DNA from: Heterocephalus glaber | Lineage: Eukaryota > Chordata > Mammalia > Rodentia > Bathyergidae | NCBI RefSeq assembly: GCF_000247695.1 | Contig: NW_004624848.1 | Coordinates: 1,902,703 to 1,966,702, forward strand | Length of the DNA stretch: 64,000 bases | Direction of reading: 5' to 3' | Part shown: in pieces, positions 34,926 through 45,200 of the stretch | Layout: the number at the start of each line of letters is the position of its first letter | Position numbering within the stretch: position 1 is the first letter of the stretch | Program-made: the position numbers and the translations under genes | The notes under the pieces: generated by a model | The model's input: the letters and a program-made list of their open reading frames with translations, nothing else | What the model was told of the DNA's origin: nothing | The model's database searches: none

Positions 34926-35899
34926 AAAATGCTAGGAGAATAAGATCATCATATGACACAGGCATTTTTACCCCCCTTGCCCCATAGAAATAAACTAGGA
35001 GACTTTATTTATGCAAAGGCAAATTTGCATAAGGGGGTAGATTATGAATGGGGAGAGAATATTTTAGAGTCATGATCTGTTGTAATTGAATGATCACAAA
35101 GCTCATTCTGTCAACATTCAAAAGAGAAATTTAGTAGAAAACAGGTATTTATTTCAAATTTACATTAAAAGTATATTCATCATAGAATATATCTTTCTTC
35201 TACTTTAATTTTACTCTTTATTTCTTGTTCTTGGAACAAAATTTGTCAAATATCCTTTCTGTTTTAGCATAGTTATTTATATCTATGGAGACTAGGTCCT
35301 TAGGGAATAACATTTTTAATTTTAAAAAATGTTTCACTCCCAAACTTTCCCATGTAAAATTTTCCAAACTGAAAAAAAATTTACAACCTTAATCATGCAT
35401 TTAGTAATGTTAGAGATAATTTTTCAGACTATCTTCATATGAAATGACTTAAAGCCCACTTTATCCTGACTCAAAAAATATATCTATAGAACTTGTAAGA
35501 AAATAAAACTGCATAGAGAAGAGCTAAAAATTTGGACCTCATTCAAATAATATCTCTCCCTTAAATTTGTTGAAATTGTTTGTTATATCTAGAATTACAG
35601 CATTTTTATCATGCAGAACACTGAGTTCCACAAACACATCCCTTACTTTTCTACTGAATACTTATACTTTAGCATAATAGTAGTCAGCTATGCATCTTAG
35701 CACCCTTGCCTGAGTGAGTCAGAAAACAATCTTTGTGTTTACTCACTTGGTATGACAAAAGACAAAATGTATGCACATGTGCAAGTGTTGAACTGGGATT
35801 TTCTCCCACATGATGATCCATCCATGTTTTCTGTATGTTTACCTGAGCATCACAAAGGGTATTATACACCCACACTACTCTATGGTTTGGTTTTTAAAA
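34926..35899. other. AT-rich intergenic DNA
   Basis: Nothing recognised; may include the 5' flank of the piggyBac remnant, whose terminal repeat I could not find. Confidence 0.4.
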
Positions 35900-37244
35900 A
35901 TTTTTTCTTTTGGCTTTTATGGTAGAAGCCCAACTCAGTATAATGGGAAATGAAAAACAAGATTTGCAAGTATTGGAGGAAGGCAAAAGTGATCATCAGA
36001 TTACTCATTCATGGATGATGAAGATGATCCATTATGGTAAAATACTTGCTTTCATGACAGAAGGGTGGCATAGGTGGATGATGATGATGATATGATGATA
36101 ATGATGATGATGACTTTGATGTTGTCCGTGTGAGCCAAAGTTCCTGTGACAGTGAAATAGAGCAAGAATTGACTGATACAGACACAGAGAATGCAGACAT
36201 CCTTGATTCTAATGATGAAGAAAACAGTAATGTCTGTGCATACTTGACTAGTAGAAATGTTACAAAATAGTCATGCAATAAAATGAAATGATTAAATATT
36301 AGAACTAGGTCTGAAAATATAGTGTCTTGGCAGGGATGAAACACTGCCATTCAGTCTTGCAAATTGCAACAGACAAAATGCTGCAAGATGCTGTGAAATA
36401 TACAAAGGCTAATTACAAGTAAAGTGTTCTGTATGCATCAATAGCCATATTTGAAAATGTATTTATAATAATATCTCACTAGCTGAACTGAAAGCATTCA
36501 TAGGTCTGCTGTACTTAGCAGGGATTTCACAGAGTAATTGCAGGAATATGAAAGACTTACGGAAAAGCAATGGGTCAAAATATGGGCATAAAAATTTATG
36601 CCTTTGTAGAAGTGAAGAATCACATGCTTTCAATTTAGAAATTTATCCTGGAACTCAGCCATCTGGGCCTTAGTCATATAGTAATAAACTGAATGATGTC
36701 ATGAACAGACTTGTTGCTCCCATCTCCCAAACTAATCCAAATGATGTGACATTCAACAATTGGTTTAGCAGTTTCCAATTGATGTTGCATTTGCTAAGAG
36801 AGCTCAAGTTGACCAGCACAGAAACTATACACAAGAATAAAGCAGAAATTCTAATTAAAATGTTGTGATTTCAAAACAGAGAATTGTATAGTACAACCAT
36901 TGGATTTCAGAAAGATTTACATTGGCCTCATATTTGGCAAAGAAAAACAAACTGGTACTGCTAATTCAACATTGCATGATGATGGAAATATTGATAGGGA
37001 ATCCTCAGTAAAATGGAAGCCTGAGATGGAAACTTTCTATGACAAAACCAAAGACTGAGTAAATGTTTTTGATGAGTTATGCAGCAACTATGATGTCACT
37101 CAAAACACAAAGCACTTGTCAATGGTTGTGCTTTCTCAATTCTAAACATGTGTGGCATACATTGTTTGACAGTTTACAAAATTAACAAGTGCAAAATACC
37201 AAGGAGAAATTTTCTTAGAGGATCAGGACTGGAACTCAAAAGAG

Positions 37245-37344
37245 TCTTTATTTTTTATATATATATTTTTTGGTACTGGGGATCGAACTCGGGTCCTTGT
37301 GCTTGCGCAGCAGGCGGCGAAGCCACTGAACTAAATCCCTGGCC
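37245..37344 (-). repeat. ID-like SINE inserted in the piggyBac remnant
   Basis: GGTACTGGGGATCGAACTCGGGTCC and TTGCGCAGCAGGCGGCGAAGCCACTGAACTAAATCCCTGGCC are the reversed box B, body and box A of the ID-like SINE. Flanking direct repeats CTGGAACTCAAAAGAG (37229-37244) and CTGGAACTCATAAGAG (37345-37360), 15 of 16 identical, are its target-site duplication. The low divergence of the repeats and of the SINE says it is younger than the transposon. Confidence 0.9.
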
Positions 37345-37500
37345 CTGGAACTCATAAGAGATCATTTACAGCAGAGGAAAAACAAAATGTTTCTGCCCAG
37401 GAAACTACACAAAAATATAGTGGAGCACACTGTTTAGGTGACAGATGAATAGGCAGGCACAGGATCACAAAGATGTACTATGACAATGGGAAAGCCAAAA

Positions 37501-38585
37501 AGATGTCAACTCTGCTCTACAAGAGAAGACAGGAAAACAAAATATATGTGCTATCAATGTAAGTTATACTTGTGTATGGAACATACAGTTTTCATGTGTG
37601 AAGACTGCTCTATTGTGACAATTGAAGCAAGATTATTTTTGTTATAGTTTTGTTGATCTTTCCATTGTAGTTTACATAGGTTTTTATTTCTCATGTTATC
37701 TATTAGATTTTGTAAACAAGTAAACAGCTGATGTGAAAAATGTTGCTGTCTATGCTAAGCACTCATTACATATTTGATATTTTATTTTTTGATATCTCAT
37801 TTCCCAGCTAAGTGCACATTGTACCACACAGTAAGAAGCTCCTGAAAAAAACAGGAAGAGAAGAGAGGTGACAAGAATGGCCTGGCACACAGGAAAGGAA
37901 AGCTAAGCACATGTCCTGTCAGTGTAAGCAAGATGTGCACTTGGAGCATGCAGTTGTCGTATGTGAAGACTGCCTTGGATGTGACAGTTGAAGAAAAGAT
38001 TGTTTCTGTGGTAGAGTTTTGTTTGTGTTTACATTGTAGTTCATATAGATTTTTCTTTCTGATGTTATCTTTTAGGTTTGTAAACAAGTACACAGCTGGT
38101 GTGAAAATATTGATGTTTATTCTAAATGAGCAATACATATTAATAATTTAATACTTTATTTTATAGATATTTTATGTTCCTGCTAAATACACATTGTATA
38201 ATATGATAACAACCTCCTGACAAAACAGGAAGACCAGTGAGATGTCAAGTATGTCTACAATCAGCCCAGGAAAGCAAAATGCATGATACATATGATACAT
38301 GTGATACAAATGATACATGTGTATGGAATGTGTTGTTGTCATGTGTGAAGGTTGCCTTAGGTGTGATAATTGAAGAACATTTTTTTTGTAGAGTGCTATT
38401 GGTATTTTCACGGTAGTTCATATAGGAATTTATTTCTGTTGTTATACACAAAAATCCAGTCAATGTTTAAGGTTTTGATGCTTTTTAATAAACAAGCAAT
38501 AAATATTAAAAATGCCATACTTAATTTTTGTGATTTTTTTCCTGTTAAGCACTCATTGTTTAATATAATAAAACTCCTAAAGTTA
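37501..38585 (+). repeat. Three-unit tandem array of the piggyBac zinc-finger end plus 3' flank
   Basis: Unit starts at 37501, 37863 and 38240 (periods 362 and 377 bp). Unit 1 encodes RCQLCSTREDRKTKYMCYQC and then KLYLCMEHTVFMCEDC, a C-x2-C type zinc domain. Unit 2 keeps MSCQCKQDVHLEHAVVVCEDC. Unit 3 keeps RCQVC and, frameshifted, CMECVVVMCEGC. Each unit then repeats the same flank: GTAGTTYAYATAGR, TTATTTCT-ATGTTAT, AAACAAGTA-ACAGCT, GCACTCAT or GCACATTG and CTCCTGA/TAA. Units 2 and 3 lack the upstream transposase core. Confidence 0.8.
38284..38319. repeat. Four tandem 9-mers (TGATACATR)
   Basis: TGATACATA, TGATACATG, TGATACAAA, TGATACATG in direct succession inside unit 3 of the piggyBac 3' array. 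It accounts for most of the extra length of the interval between unit 2 and unit 3 fingers. Confidence 0.9.
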
Positions 38586-38839
38586 AAATTAATAATTCTT
38601 CAATAGAAATATTCTAAAGAATAAATGTGAGTTTGACACACTCATATTTATGGGCCTTTATGACAAAAAATGTATTATGCTTGCAACAGTATTTTAGGTC
38701 ATTTTTCTATACCCTTAAGTTTATAACTGCATATTGTTTTATTATATGAATGTATTATTGAATATGTGGGTGCATGAGGCCACCAACATTATTTAATTCC
38801 AGAAATTTATTATAAGTTATATAAGTAATTGGTTAGTTA

Positions 38840-39188
38840 TGTTGGAAATCTTCAATGTCCCCCACAGCGTGTTTATTGAAAGATGGTTGTCTAGATGATA
38901 GGGGTACTGGGGCTGCCAGACAGGAAATGGAGCCTCATTGATGGAAGTAGCTCTTTGGGTGAGTTCCTGTGAAAGGTACATCTGGCCCCTCCTGGACTCC
39001 ATACTTCCCCACTTCCTGGTTGCCATGAGATGAGCAGGTTTGTTCTACCATGCACTCACTCCTGTGATCCTCTGCCTGACCACAGGCCCAGGAAGAACAG
39101 AGCCAAATAACTGTGGCCTGAAAGCTCTGAATGAAGTGAGTTTTTCTTCAAATTGATTTCTCAATTATTGTGTCACAGGAGTAAACAT
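38840..39188 (+). mobile_element. MaLR-type solo LTR
   Basis: TGTTGGAAATCTTCAATGTCCCCCACAGCG at the start; CACTTCCTGGTTGCCATGAGATGAGCAGG, CTGCCTGACCACAGGCCCAGGAAGAACAGAGCC and CTCAATTATTGTGTCACAGGAGTAAACA toward the end. It matches the MaLR pattern of the copies at 27041 and 30690. Confidence 0.6.
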
Positions 39189-39974
39189 CAGAAAACATAC
39201 AGCTTTAAACATTTTATTATAAAGATATTTTTGTAAATTAAAAAAAAATTTCCTTAAGAGATTTTCCTAGAAGTATCCAAAATACATTAACTTTTCCATA
39301 AACTTTGTAACAATTCATACCCACCCAGTAGTGTAGGAGGCTGCCTGTCTCATTCAATTTTTCCAGCCATGAGTTAAATAGGTCGACTTACTAGACAAGA
39401 TCAGGTTAGGATGGTCAGAGGTTAATTCAGAAATATAGTTAGGATGGTCAGAGGTTAATTCAGAAATATAGTTGAGATGAGAATTACAAAAAGTATATAT
39501 GTTTATATTTTATGAATTTCATTAAAACTCAAAATTAATCTATCTGTAAATTAATCAACCTCCCTTTTGAATTAAAGTCAAGGGCTTTTCTTTGATTTAC
39601 TCATTTATGTTTTCTCCATGAATCATACCACATTGCATCATGATTTTTAGTGTTTGTATTTTTAAGTGGATTAAGTGTCAATAACACTTATGGAGCAATC
39701 TAAGTACAGAATCCTTCTGACTTTGAAAGAAAAATTTGACTCTCTTTTTATATTTTCATAATCAAATCTAATTTCACATGAAAATTTTTGGAAGTTTTGC
39801 TGTTACTCTTCTCAATGAATAAAATTTAATTTTTATTTAGAAGCTACTTTCTCTTCAATTTCATTTTATTAGTTTTGGGTATGATTTAGTTAAAACAAAA
39901 GTAAAACTAGAATAGTGTCACTTTTTAAAAGAAAAATAATAGAAACATTGACAGAGCAAGGACTACAGTATGCT
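39189..39974. other. AT-rich intergenic DNA with one 33-bp duplication
   Basis: No repeat family or gene recognised apart from the tandem duplication listed separately. Confidence 0.5.
39405..39470. repeat. Perfect 33-bp tandem duplication
   Basis: Units 39405-39437 and 39438-39470, starting GTTAGGATGGTCAGAGG and ending AGAAATATA, are identical at all 33 positions and directly abutting. A recent event, or an assembly artefact. Confidence 0.97.
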
Positions 39975-39979
39975 AGTGA

Positions 39980-40220
39980 CAGTCAGTATTTATCATATAC
40001 ATTGTTTCATTTATACGTTGTCAATATACTTTTGTGTTGTTTGTTTGAGACAGGGTCTTGCTATGTCGTTGAGGCTGGCCTTGAAGACATGGGAAGCCTT
40101 TCGAGTGATGGAATTACAGATGTGTGTGTCACCATACCCAGCTTGTTATCAAAATACTTTTGAGGGGCATATTAGTCCCATTTTACAGACAGTAAGCATT
40201 AAATTTGATAGTTCAGGTAA
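39980..40220 (+). repeat. MIR SINE split by a B1
   Basis: ATACATTGTTTCATTTATACGTTGTCAATATACTTTT left of the B1 and TTTTGAGGGGCATATTAGTCCCATTTTACAGACAGTAAGC right of it join into the MIR wording 'catttaatcctcacaaca...gaggtaggtattattatccccattttacagatga'. Confidence 0.65.
40034..40149 (-). repeat. B1 SINE, reverse, inserted in a MIR
   Basis: TTTGAGACAGGGTCTTGCTATGTCGTTGAGGCTGGCCTTGAAGACATGG and GGAATTACAGATGTGTGTGTCACCATACCCAGC are the reversed B1. Target-site duplications CAATATACTTTT (40022-40033) and CAAAATACTTTT (40150-40161) bracket it, 11 of 12 identical. Confidence 0.88.
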
Positions 40221-42948
40221 CTTTATGAAGAGAAAAATATTAGAAAGTGTCTGGATTGAGGTGAAAACCTAGATGGAGCTTTTTCCAAATAATAGGAAAT
40301 GTATCTATTCTTTTCAATGACACCATCGTGTCAATTTATTTTTAAGTGCTTATCAATGTATTCTAACTGGCTTTATAAACATTTCTCTAGTGTCAGAGAT
40401 GGCAGTTTTAAAAAGAAAATCTTTTGAATAACTTAGACTATAATTACATTTTTTCTTTTTCAAAAAAATGCAAAGTATAAATGTGTTTTGGGAATAATTT
40501 CAAATTTTAAAATGTTATAAAAATAAAAATTATACATAGAATATCTGTATCCTCTTTGCATGAATTCATCTGTCTCTACCTTGATTTTTTTTAGTAGAAA
40601 ACAGTATTAGAGGCCAAACTTAAGGGCCTAGCTATACTCACTTATAATATACCCTCTTTGCTTCTGGCCTTGCTCAGCCAGAGCTATGAAGTATATTTGT
40701 CAGTATATACCTATGGACAAATATAAACATTCAAAATTGATAAAACATACTATACAAAGGTACACAAATATGCATATTCACGTAGATATAGTATATATCT
40801 TTTTAGAAATCTTGATTTCATACCAATATCTCTAATTCAAATCCATTCCCACATGTCATATTAGCGTGTCCCTTCAAGAAGTGAATTTTTAATAAATCTT
40901 TTTTTGAGAACTTTAAAAATCTATAACAATCTCTTGTTAGTAATTATATAGCTGCAGTAACATTTGTGTGCTTAATAAGTAGTTATGTTTATTACAAGTA
41001 AATAGCATTTAAAATTAATGGGAAAGCAAAAATATGTTAAATAGAGCCATACTTCAGTTAGACATCTTTATTATTATCAATTAAGGAATATTTTTAATGA
41101 CTTTAGTGAAGTTGCCTGAGCATTTCCAAAAATAACGTAATGATTGCCCCATGATCTTCAGATCACACATGGTCACACATGTCATAGTATAAAAAGGCCT
41201 GTTTAGTTCATAATGATTGTAAAATAAAGCACGAAATGAATGTTTTGGTGAGGATAGAATACAGATTCTAATGCTTCTGTAAATGATTGAGAGGCCATCA
41301 CTGTTGGTCCTAAGTGTAGTTAAGACTCAACATTGCTATAGTGATACAGGAAGACAGTGACAATGTGTAACTGGATCAGGACTTATCTGGAAAACACCCA
41401 TATCTCTGCTCATATTAGTGAATGGGGAATACTTAATAATAAAAGGTTGCATCAAATGTTTGTAATCAAGCTACATTGTTTAATTAAAGTAGTAATTTAA
41501 ACTGTATAAAGTTATAGCTTCGATTGCATATACATTAATACTCTTCATGCATTATTTATAGTTATTATAGTCTGCTTTCCTGGGATAGTTAGGGGTCAAT
41601 AAGTGTTAAATAATTCAATTTTTAGTCTCCCTTGAGTCCAGATGGCACATGCTATTAAATTTTTTACTGTGTGTGCAGGGTAACACCTTTAAGGGAAGGT
41701 GCAGTAGGATCAGAGGCCAAATGACCACAGCACAAGGCTATGAAAAGCATAGATCCATTTCTCATCATTAGTAGATAAAGAGACTATCAAATCCTCCAGC
41801 AGAAATGGTTGAAAACAACTGAGCATTTGTATGTTAATGTTGAAATGAGGCAGAAAGGAGTCCAACTTATTTTGAGGGTCTGTGCTTACAAAGCAGAATA
41901 GATGTATATGTTATATACACAATAATCCTTCTCTTTGAACTAAAGCTAAAATGTGATGATTTATAGGACAATATTCAATCAAATCTCATTTGTATTATTA
42001 TTTTTTCCTCTGCGAATAAGAATAAATCTACTCACTATTATTCATTTCACTTCCTTGTTTTCCAACTCCCATTTTTTCTAAAGCCAAATCTAGAGAAAAT
42101 TGTGTTTTATGATACCTTAATATATGTTACAATTTTTCAAAATGACTAAATGAAAATCAATGATGTTTACATTATTTCTTATAGCTTTTTGAAATATACA
42201 GTACATAAATGTTTCAGAAGACATTTTTGGCTTGATTTAAATATTGCAAAATGTATACATGCATGGAAACATCACATAGTACCCCCTTATTGTGTATAAT
42301 AATATATCATCTAAAAATAAACTTAACTGAAAACAACTATTTTAGGAGTGGTAAAAATAATGTCAGTCGTTTTTCTTTATTTTTTGGTTACTTATTGAAA
42401 CTCATTATGAACACTTAATATTTTAATATTTGAAATAAATCTTTAAAATACATTGGAACTCCAGCCAGACTTGGGGGATGAAACAAGCCATCTTGGATGC
42501 TGTGTGGTCCAAGCGGGAGGTAAGTGAAGGAGAGGCACCTGCCCGTGGAACTACTGTGATCATGACCCTGAAGGAAAGAAGACACAAGACAATAACATTC
42601 AGTGCACAAGTAACCTGCATTCCACCAGAACAGAAATCAAAAGCTTTTCTTCGTTATGACAGGAAACAAGGCAGTGTTTGTCAGATTTTCAGATTTATGA
42701 TTTTACTTTCCATATACATCTGAAGACATGAATTTAATTAATACAGATTCAATGTAGAGTTTTAACTTGATTATTTGTTGGGAAGGACAAAACTTTTTTC
42801 AATATTCAAAAGTCTTCAATGGTTGATTATTTTATTATTGCATAAGAGAACTTATAATAATGCCCTAAGCACATGAATTCTAATAGGATTTAGTTAACAA
42901 AAACATTCTTAATAATTGAATTGTAGCATTCAGTAATACATGTCATCT
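40221..42948. other. AT-rich intergenic DNA, nothing recognised
   Basis: Almost 2.7 kb of A+T-rich DNA with no repeat or gene that I can name. A short GC-richer piece at 42450-42620 is open on both strands but has no recognisable content. Confidence 0.45.
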
Positions 42949-43385
42949 TAGTTTCTTTTTGTTTTGCTGAAACAAAATACACAGCACCCAAAGTTAAAGG
43001 AGGGAAGGTTTATTTCAGCTCACAGTTTGTAGAAGTTTCAGCCCACAGATGGCCAGCTCCAAGGCAGGGCATCATGGCAGAGGGGCCTGGCAGAGGAGAA
43101 ACAGTCCATGGAAGGATAGTCAGAAGGCACCAAAGCAGCAATCAGCAGAAGTAGTAGTGGAGCAAGCCTCCCTTTTATCCCATATAGGCTACGTAGCTTT
43201 TGGGTGGTACCACCCACATCCAGGTTGGGCCTTCTTCCTATTATCCATACCCTGAACTATGCTTCCAATCAGTTGACTAATTTAGTACCACTGATCCTTA
43301 ATTCCCTAGATACAGCCAGCTCCAAAAAGCCCCACTTGTGAATACAGGAGGCTTTAGGGGGACACCTAGATCCAAGCCATAACAC
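42949..43385 (-). mobile_element. MaLR-type solo LTR, reverse
   Basis: TTAGTTTCTTTTTGTTTTGCTGAAACAAAATAC at the left and GGGGGACACCTAGATCCAAGCCATAACA at the right. The reverse complement begins TGTTATGGCTTGGATCTAGG and then has TGTCCCCCTAAAG, the MaLR 5' end. Closely related to the LTR at 58271-58665 (shared TGTAGAAGTTTCAGYCC, CATGGCAGAGG). Confidence 0.7.
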
Positions 43386-43834
43386 ATTTTTATGTTTTAT
43401 TTTCCTCATCTGAAGCAATAATTCAACAACCAAAATTCCTAATGTAAAATATGTGAAATATGACCATTGAAGGTACTTTGGTCATAGTCCTTAGATTTTA
43501 TGCTCTAAGTTTCCTTAGTAGTTTTATTTGTTCATTAATCCTCAAGGGACTATTTTAAAATGAAGATTCTTGGTGTTATCTCAAACTTCATGAATTATAA
43601 TGTCTCCAGTTTAGGAGCATTTTTCTCTACTTTTTGATCTTTTATTCAAATTTTCATTTGATTTTGGCTCTGCTAAGTTATTATAGGTGATTTATTATGG
43701 AGCATGGAATATTTATATGTTGCTGTCTCCCTCCATTGGAGTAGCTGTACTGCCCATGACTGAGTTTCTCTAAATGATTTTATTTTGGTAAATGGGTTTT
43801 TTCTGATGAAATATAAAGAGTTACTTCATACATG

Positions 43835-43990
43835 CTTAATAGACGCTGGACACTGTTTTAAGGCACTGGAAAGCCAATAATGAGTAAAGTGACATGAAAT
43901 TTATCCCTGTTCAGCCTTCACAAAGAGTTGGTGACATACACAATAGTCAGTTTTTAAAAATGACAATGTCATATCATTTAGACAAAATGA
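43835..43990 (+). mobile_element. L2-like fragment (tentative)
   Basis: GACGCTGGACACTGTTTTAAGGCACTGGAAAGCCAATAATGAGTAAAGTGACATG resembles the L2-type 'ggcactgtgctaggcactgggaatacaatggtgaacaaa' phrase. It lies about 70 bp left of a clear L2 3' end in the same orientation. Confidence 0.35.
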
Positions 43991-44059
43991 AGCAGGGATA
44001 CAATTTAGGAGGCTTGTGATACATGAGCATTTTATTTCATGAGGACCCTTAGGGTCCTC

Positions 44060-44331
44060 TGAAACATTTGTCCCCTCAACACCTTCTTGTGGAGTCAGTC
44101 AAATTTTAGTTCAAATGCCTAGTGTTCTTCATGACCTCCCCTCACCGACCCCGCTCACAGCAATCCCTGGCCCTCCTTTTCTGCTGGATTTGTCTTCTCT
44201 ATTATTCAACACCTTCTAGAATACTAGATTACGTGTGATTTCATTAGTTATGCCTATCTTCTACACTAATGTAAGGCCCACGTGGGTAGAGACTTCATGT
44301 GGCCACCTGGAACAGAGCCTGCATCAAAGTG
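44060..44331 (+). mobile_element. L2 LINE 3' end, left part
   Basis: TTCATGACCTCCCCTCACC, TTTGTCTTCTCTATTATTCAACACCTTCTAG, TACACTAATGTAAGGCCCACGTGGGTAGAGACTTCATG and GGAACAGAGCCTGCATCAAAGT follow the L2 consensus order (cctgacctcccc...actgtaagctccatgagggcagggact...agcacagtgcctggcaca). Interrupted at 44332 by an L1 3' end; the L2 tail resumes at 44451. Confidence 0.65.
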
Positions 44332-44450
44332 GGCAGGAGGGATAGACAGGATGAAGGGAGGAAGGGGATGAAAAATAGAATTACGTGTGATGTGTGCCCC
44401 ATACTGGATACAATTGTTATCTGTATTATGCACCAATAAAAATTGTAAAA
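44332..44450 (+). mobile_element. L1 3' end nested in the L2
   Basis: GGCAGGAGGGATAGACAGGATGAAGGGAGGAAGGGGATG is the purine-rich L1 3' tract; ATTACGTGTGATGTGTGCCCC, TTATCTGTATTATGCACCAATAAAAATTG lead to the tail. It is an older relative of the 34655 type. CAAAGTGGG left and AAAAGTAGG right may be the decayed target duplication. Confidence 0.6.
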
Positions 44451-44491
44451 AGTAGGTGATTGATGAATATTTTATTGAATAAATTAAAAAA
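44451..44491 (+). mobile_element. L2 LINE tail, right part
   Basis: AGTAGGTGATTGATGAATATTTTATTGAATAAATT equals the L2 terminus 'agtaggtgctcaataaatatttgttgaatgaat' and completes the L2 broken at 44331. Confidence 0.6.
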
Positions 44492-45200
44492 GGGAAAGGT
44501 AAAACATCTGTCTTCCACAGCTTTCTATTTTGGTAAGAACATTTCTTATGTTCCAGTAGTTTTGGAGAAACAACTTACCAAGTAGAGTCTAAGAAAGAGG
44601 TTGAAAATAATTTCTAGTAGATTTCTATTTTACATATTAATATGCATGCAACAAAGTCTTGAACAGACAGCTCTTTCAATAGCTTTGGATTTTTACATGC
44701 TGAAGGAAATTTTCTCTTACTTTTACCTATAATTACACAAAAATAAACTTATATATTAATTGTAATACTTATTAGAAAAATACTCTAGTGAAAAATGTCA
44801 AGTATATATTCTCGCATTTCCCATGAAAATGTGATAAAAAGGTAAGTAATTCCTTCTATTTTCCAGTAATCAAGTTATTCATTATTCTCTTCCATTTAAA
44901 CAACCTTTAAGGTGACTAACTTTTAAATTCGGTATCAACAGACTAATATCAAAAAGCTTTACATTATCTACTGAAATTACTTTGAGAGACTGTTCCTTAC
45001 TTCCAGGAAAAATGCACCTCAATTTCAAAAAAGATTTTGCCTTTGATAGGAAATTATAGATTTTAAGGCCCAAGTTTATTGCTTAAGGTGTGACCACTTC
45101 ATTTTTAAAGAACCAAAATAATATATTTTTGGATTGTTCTATTACTGATGAAGGCTCCCTCTTAGTGATGGGGAACACAGTTGAGAAGAATGCCTCTCTC
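44492..45200. other. AT-rich intergenic DNA
   Basis: Nothing recognised. Confidence 0.45.

Larger units (their letters stand above)
35900..38590 (+). pseudogene. Decayed piggyBac-type transposase gene with tandem-repeated 3' end
   Basis: PiggyBac transposases cut and paste DNA at TTAA sites using three aspartates and a C-terminal zinc-binding domain. Remnants appear here in the correct order, in shifting frames. There is an acidic N-terminus (about 36080-36260: DDDDFDVVRVSQSSCDSE, then EIEQELTDTDTENADILD). At 36477 onward comes SLAELKAFIGLLYLAGISQS. The block NWFSSFQLMLHLLRELKL with HKNKAEI lies at about 36758-36850. Next is KKNKLVLL...STMHDDGNID, followed by PEMETFYDKTK with FDELCSNYD at about 37018-37086, and finally the cysteine-rich end from 37501. 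The second and third catalytic Asp positions have become Asn (FNNW at about 36752; VNVF at about 37060), and stops and frameshifts are numerous. The gene is dead. Terminal inverted repeats and the TTAA duplication were not located. Confidence 0.85.

Noticed and set aside
36081..36115. GATGAT microsatellite as an independent repeat
   Set aside because: It is the degenerate Asp-rich codon run of the piggyBac N-terminus.
37501..38585. CRISPR-like or satellite array
   Set aside because: Three long diverged units of transposase-derived sequence; no short regular repeats with unique spacers, and the host is a mammal.
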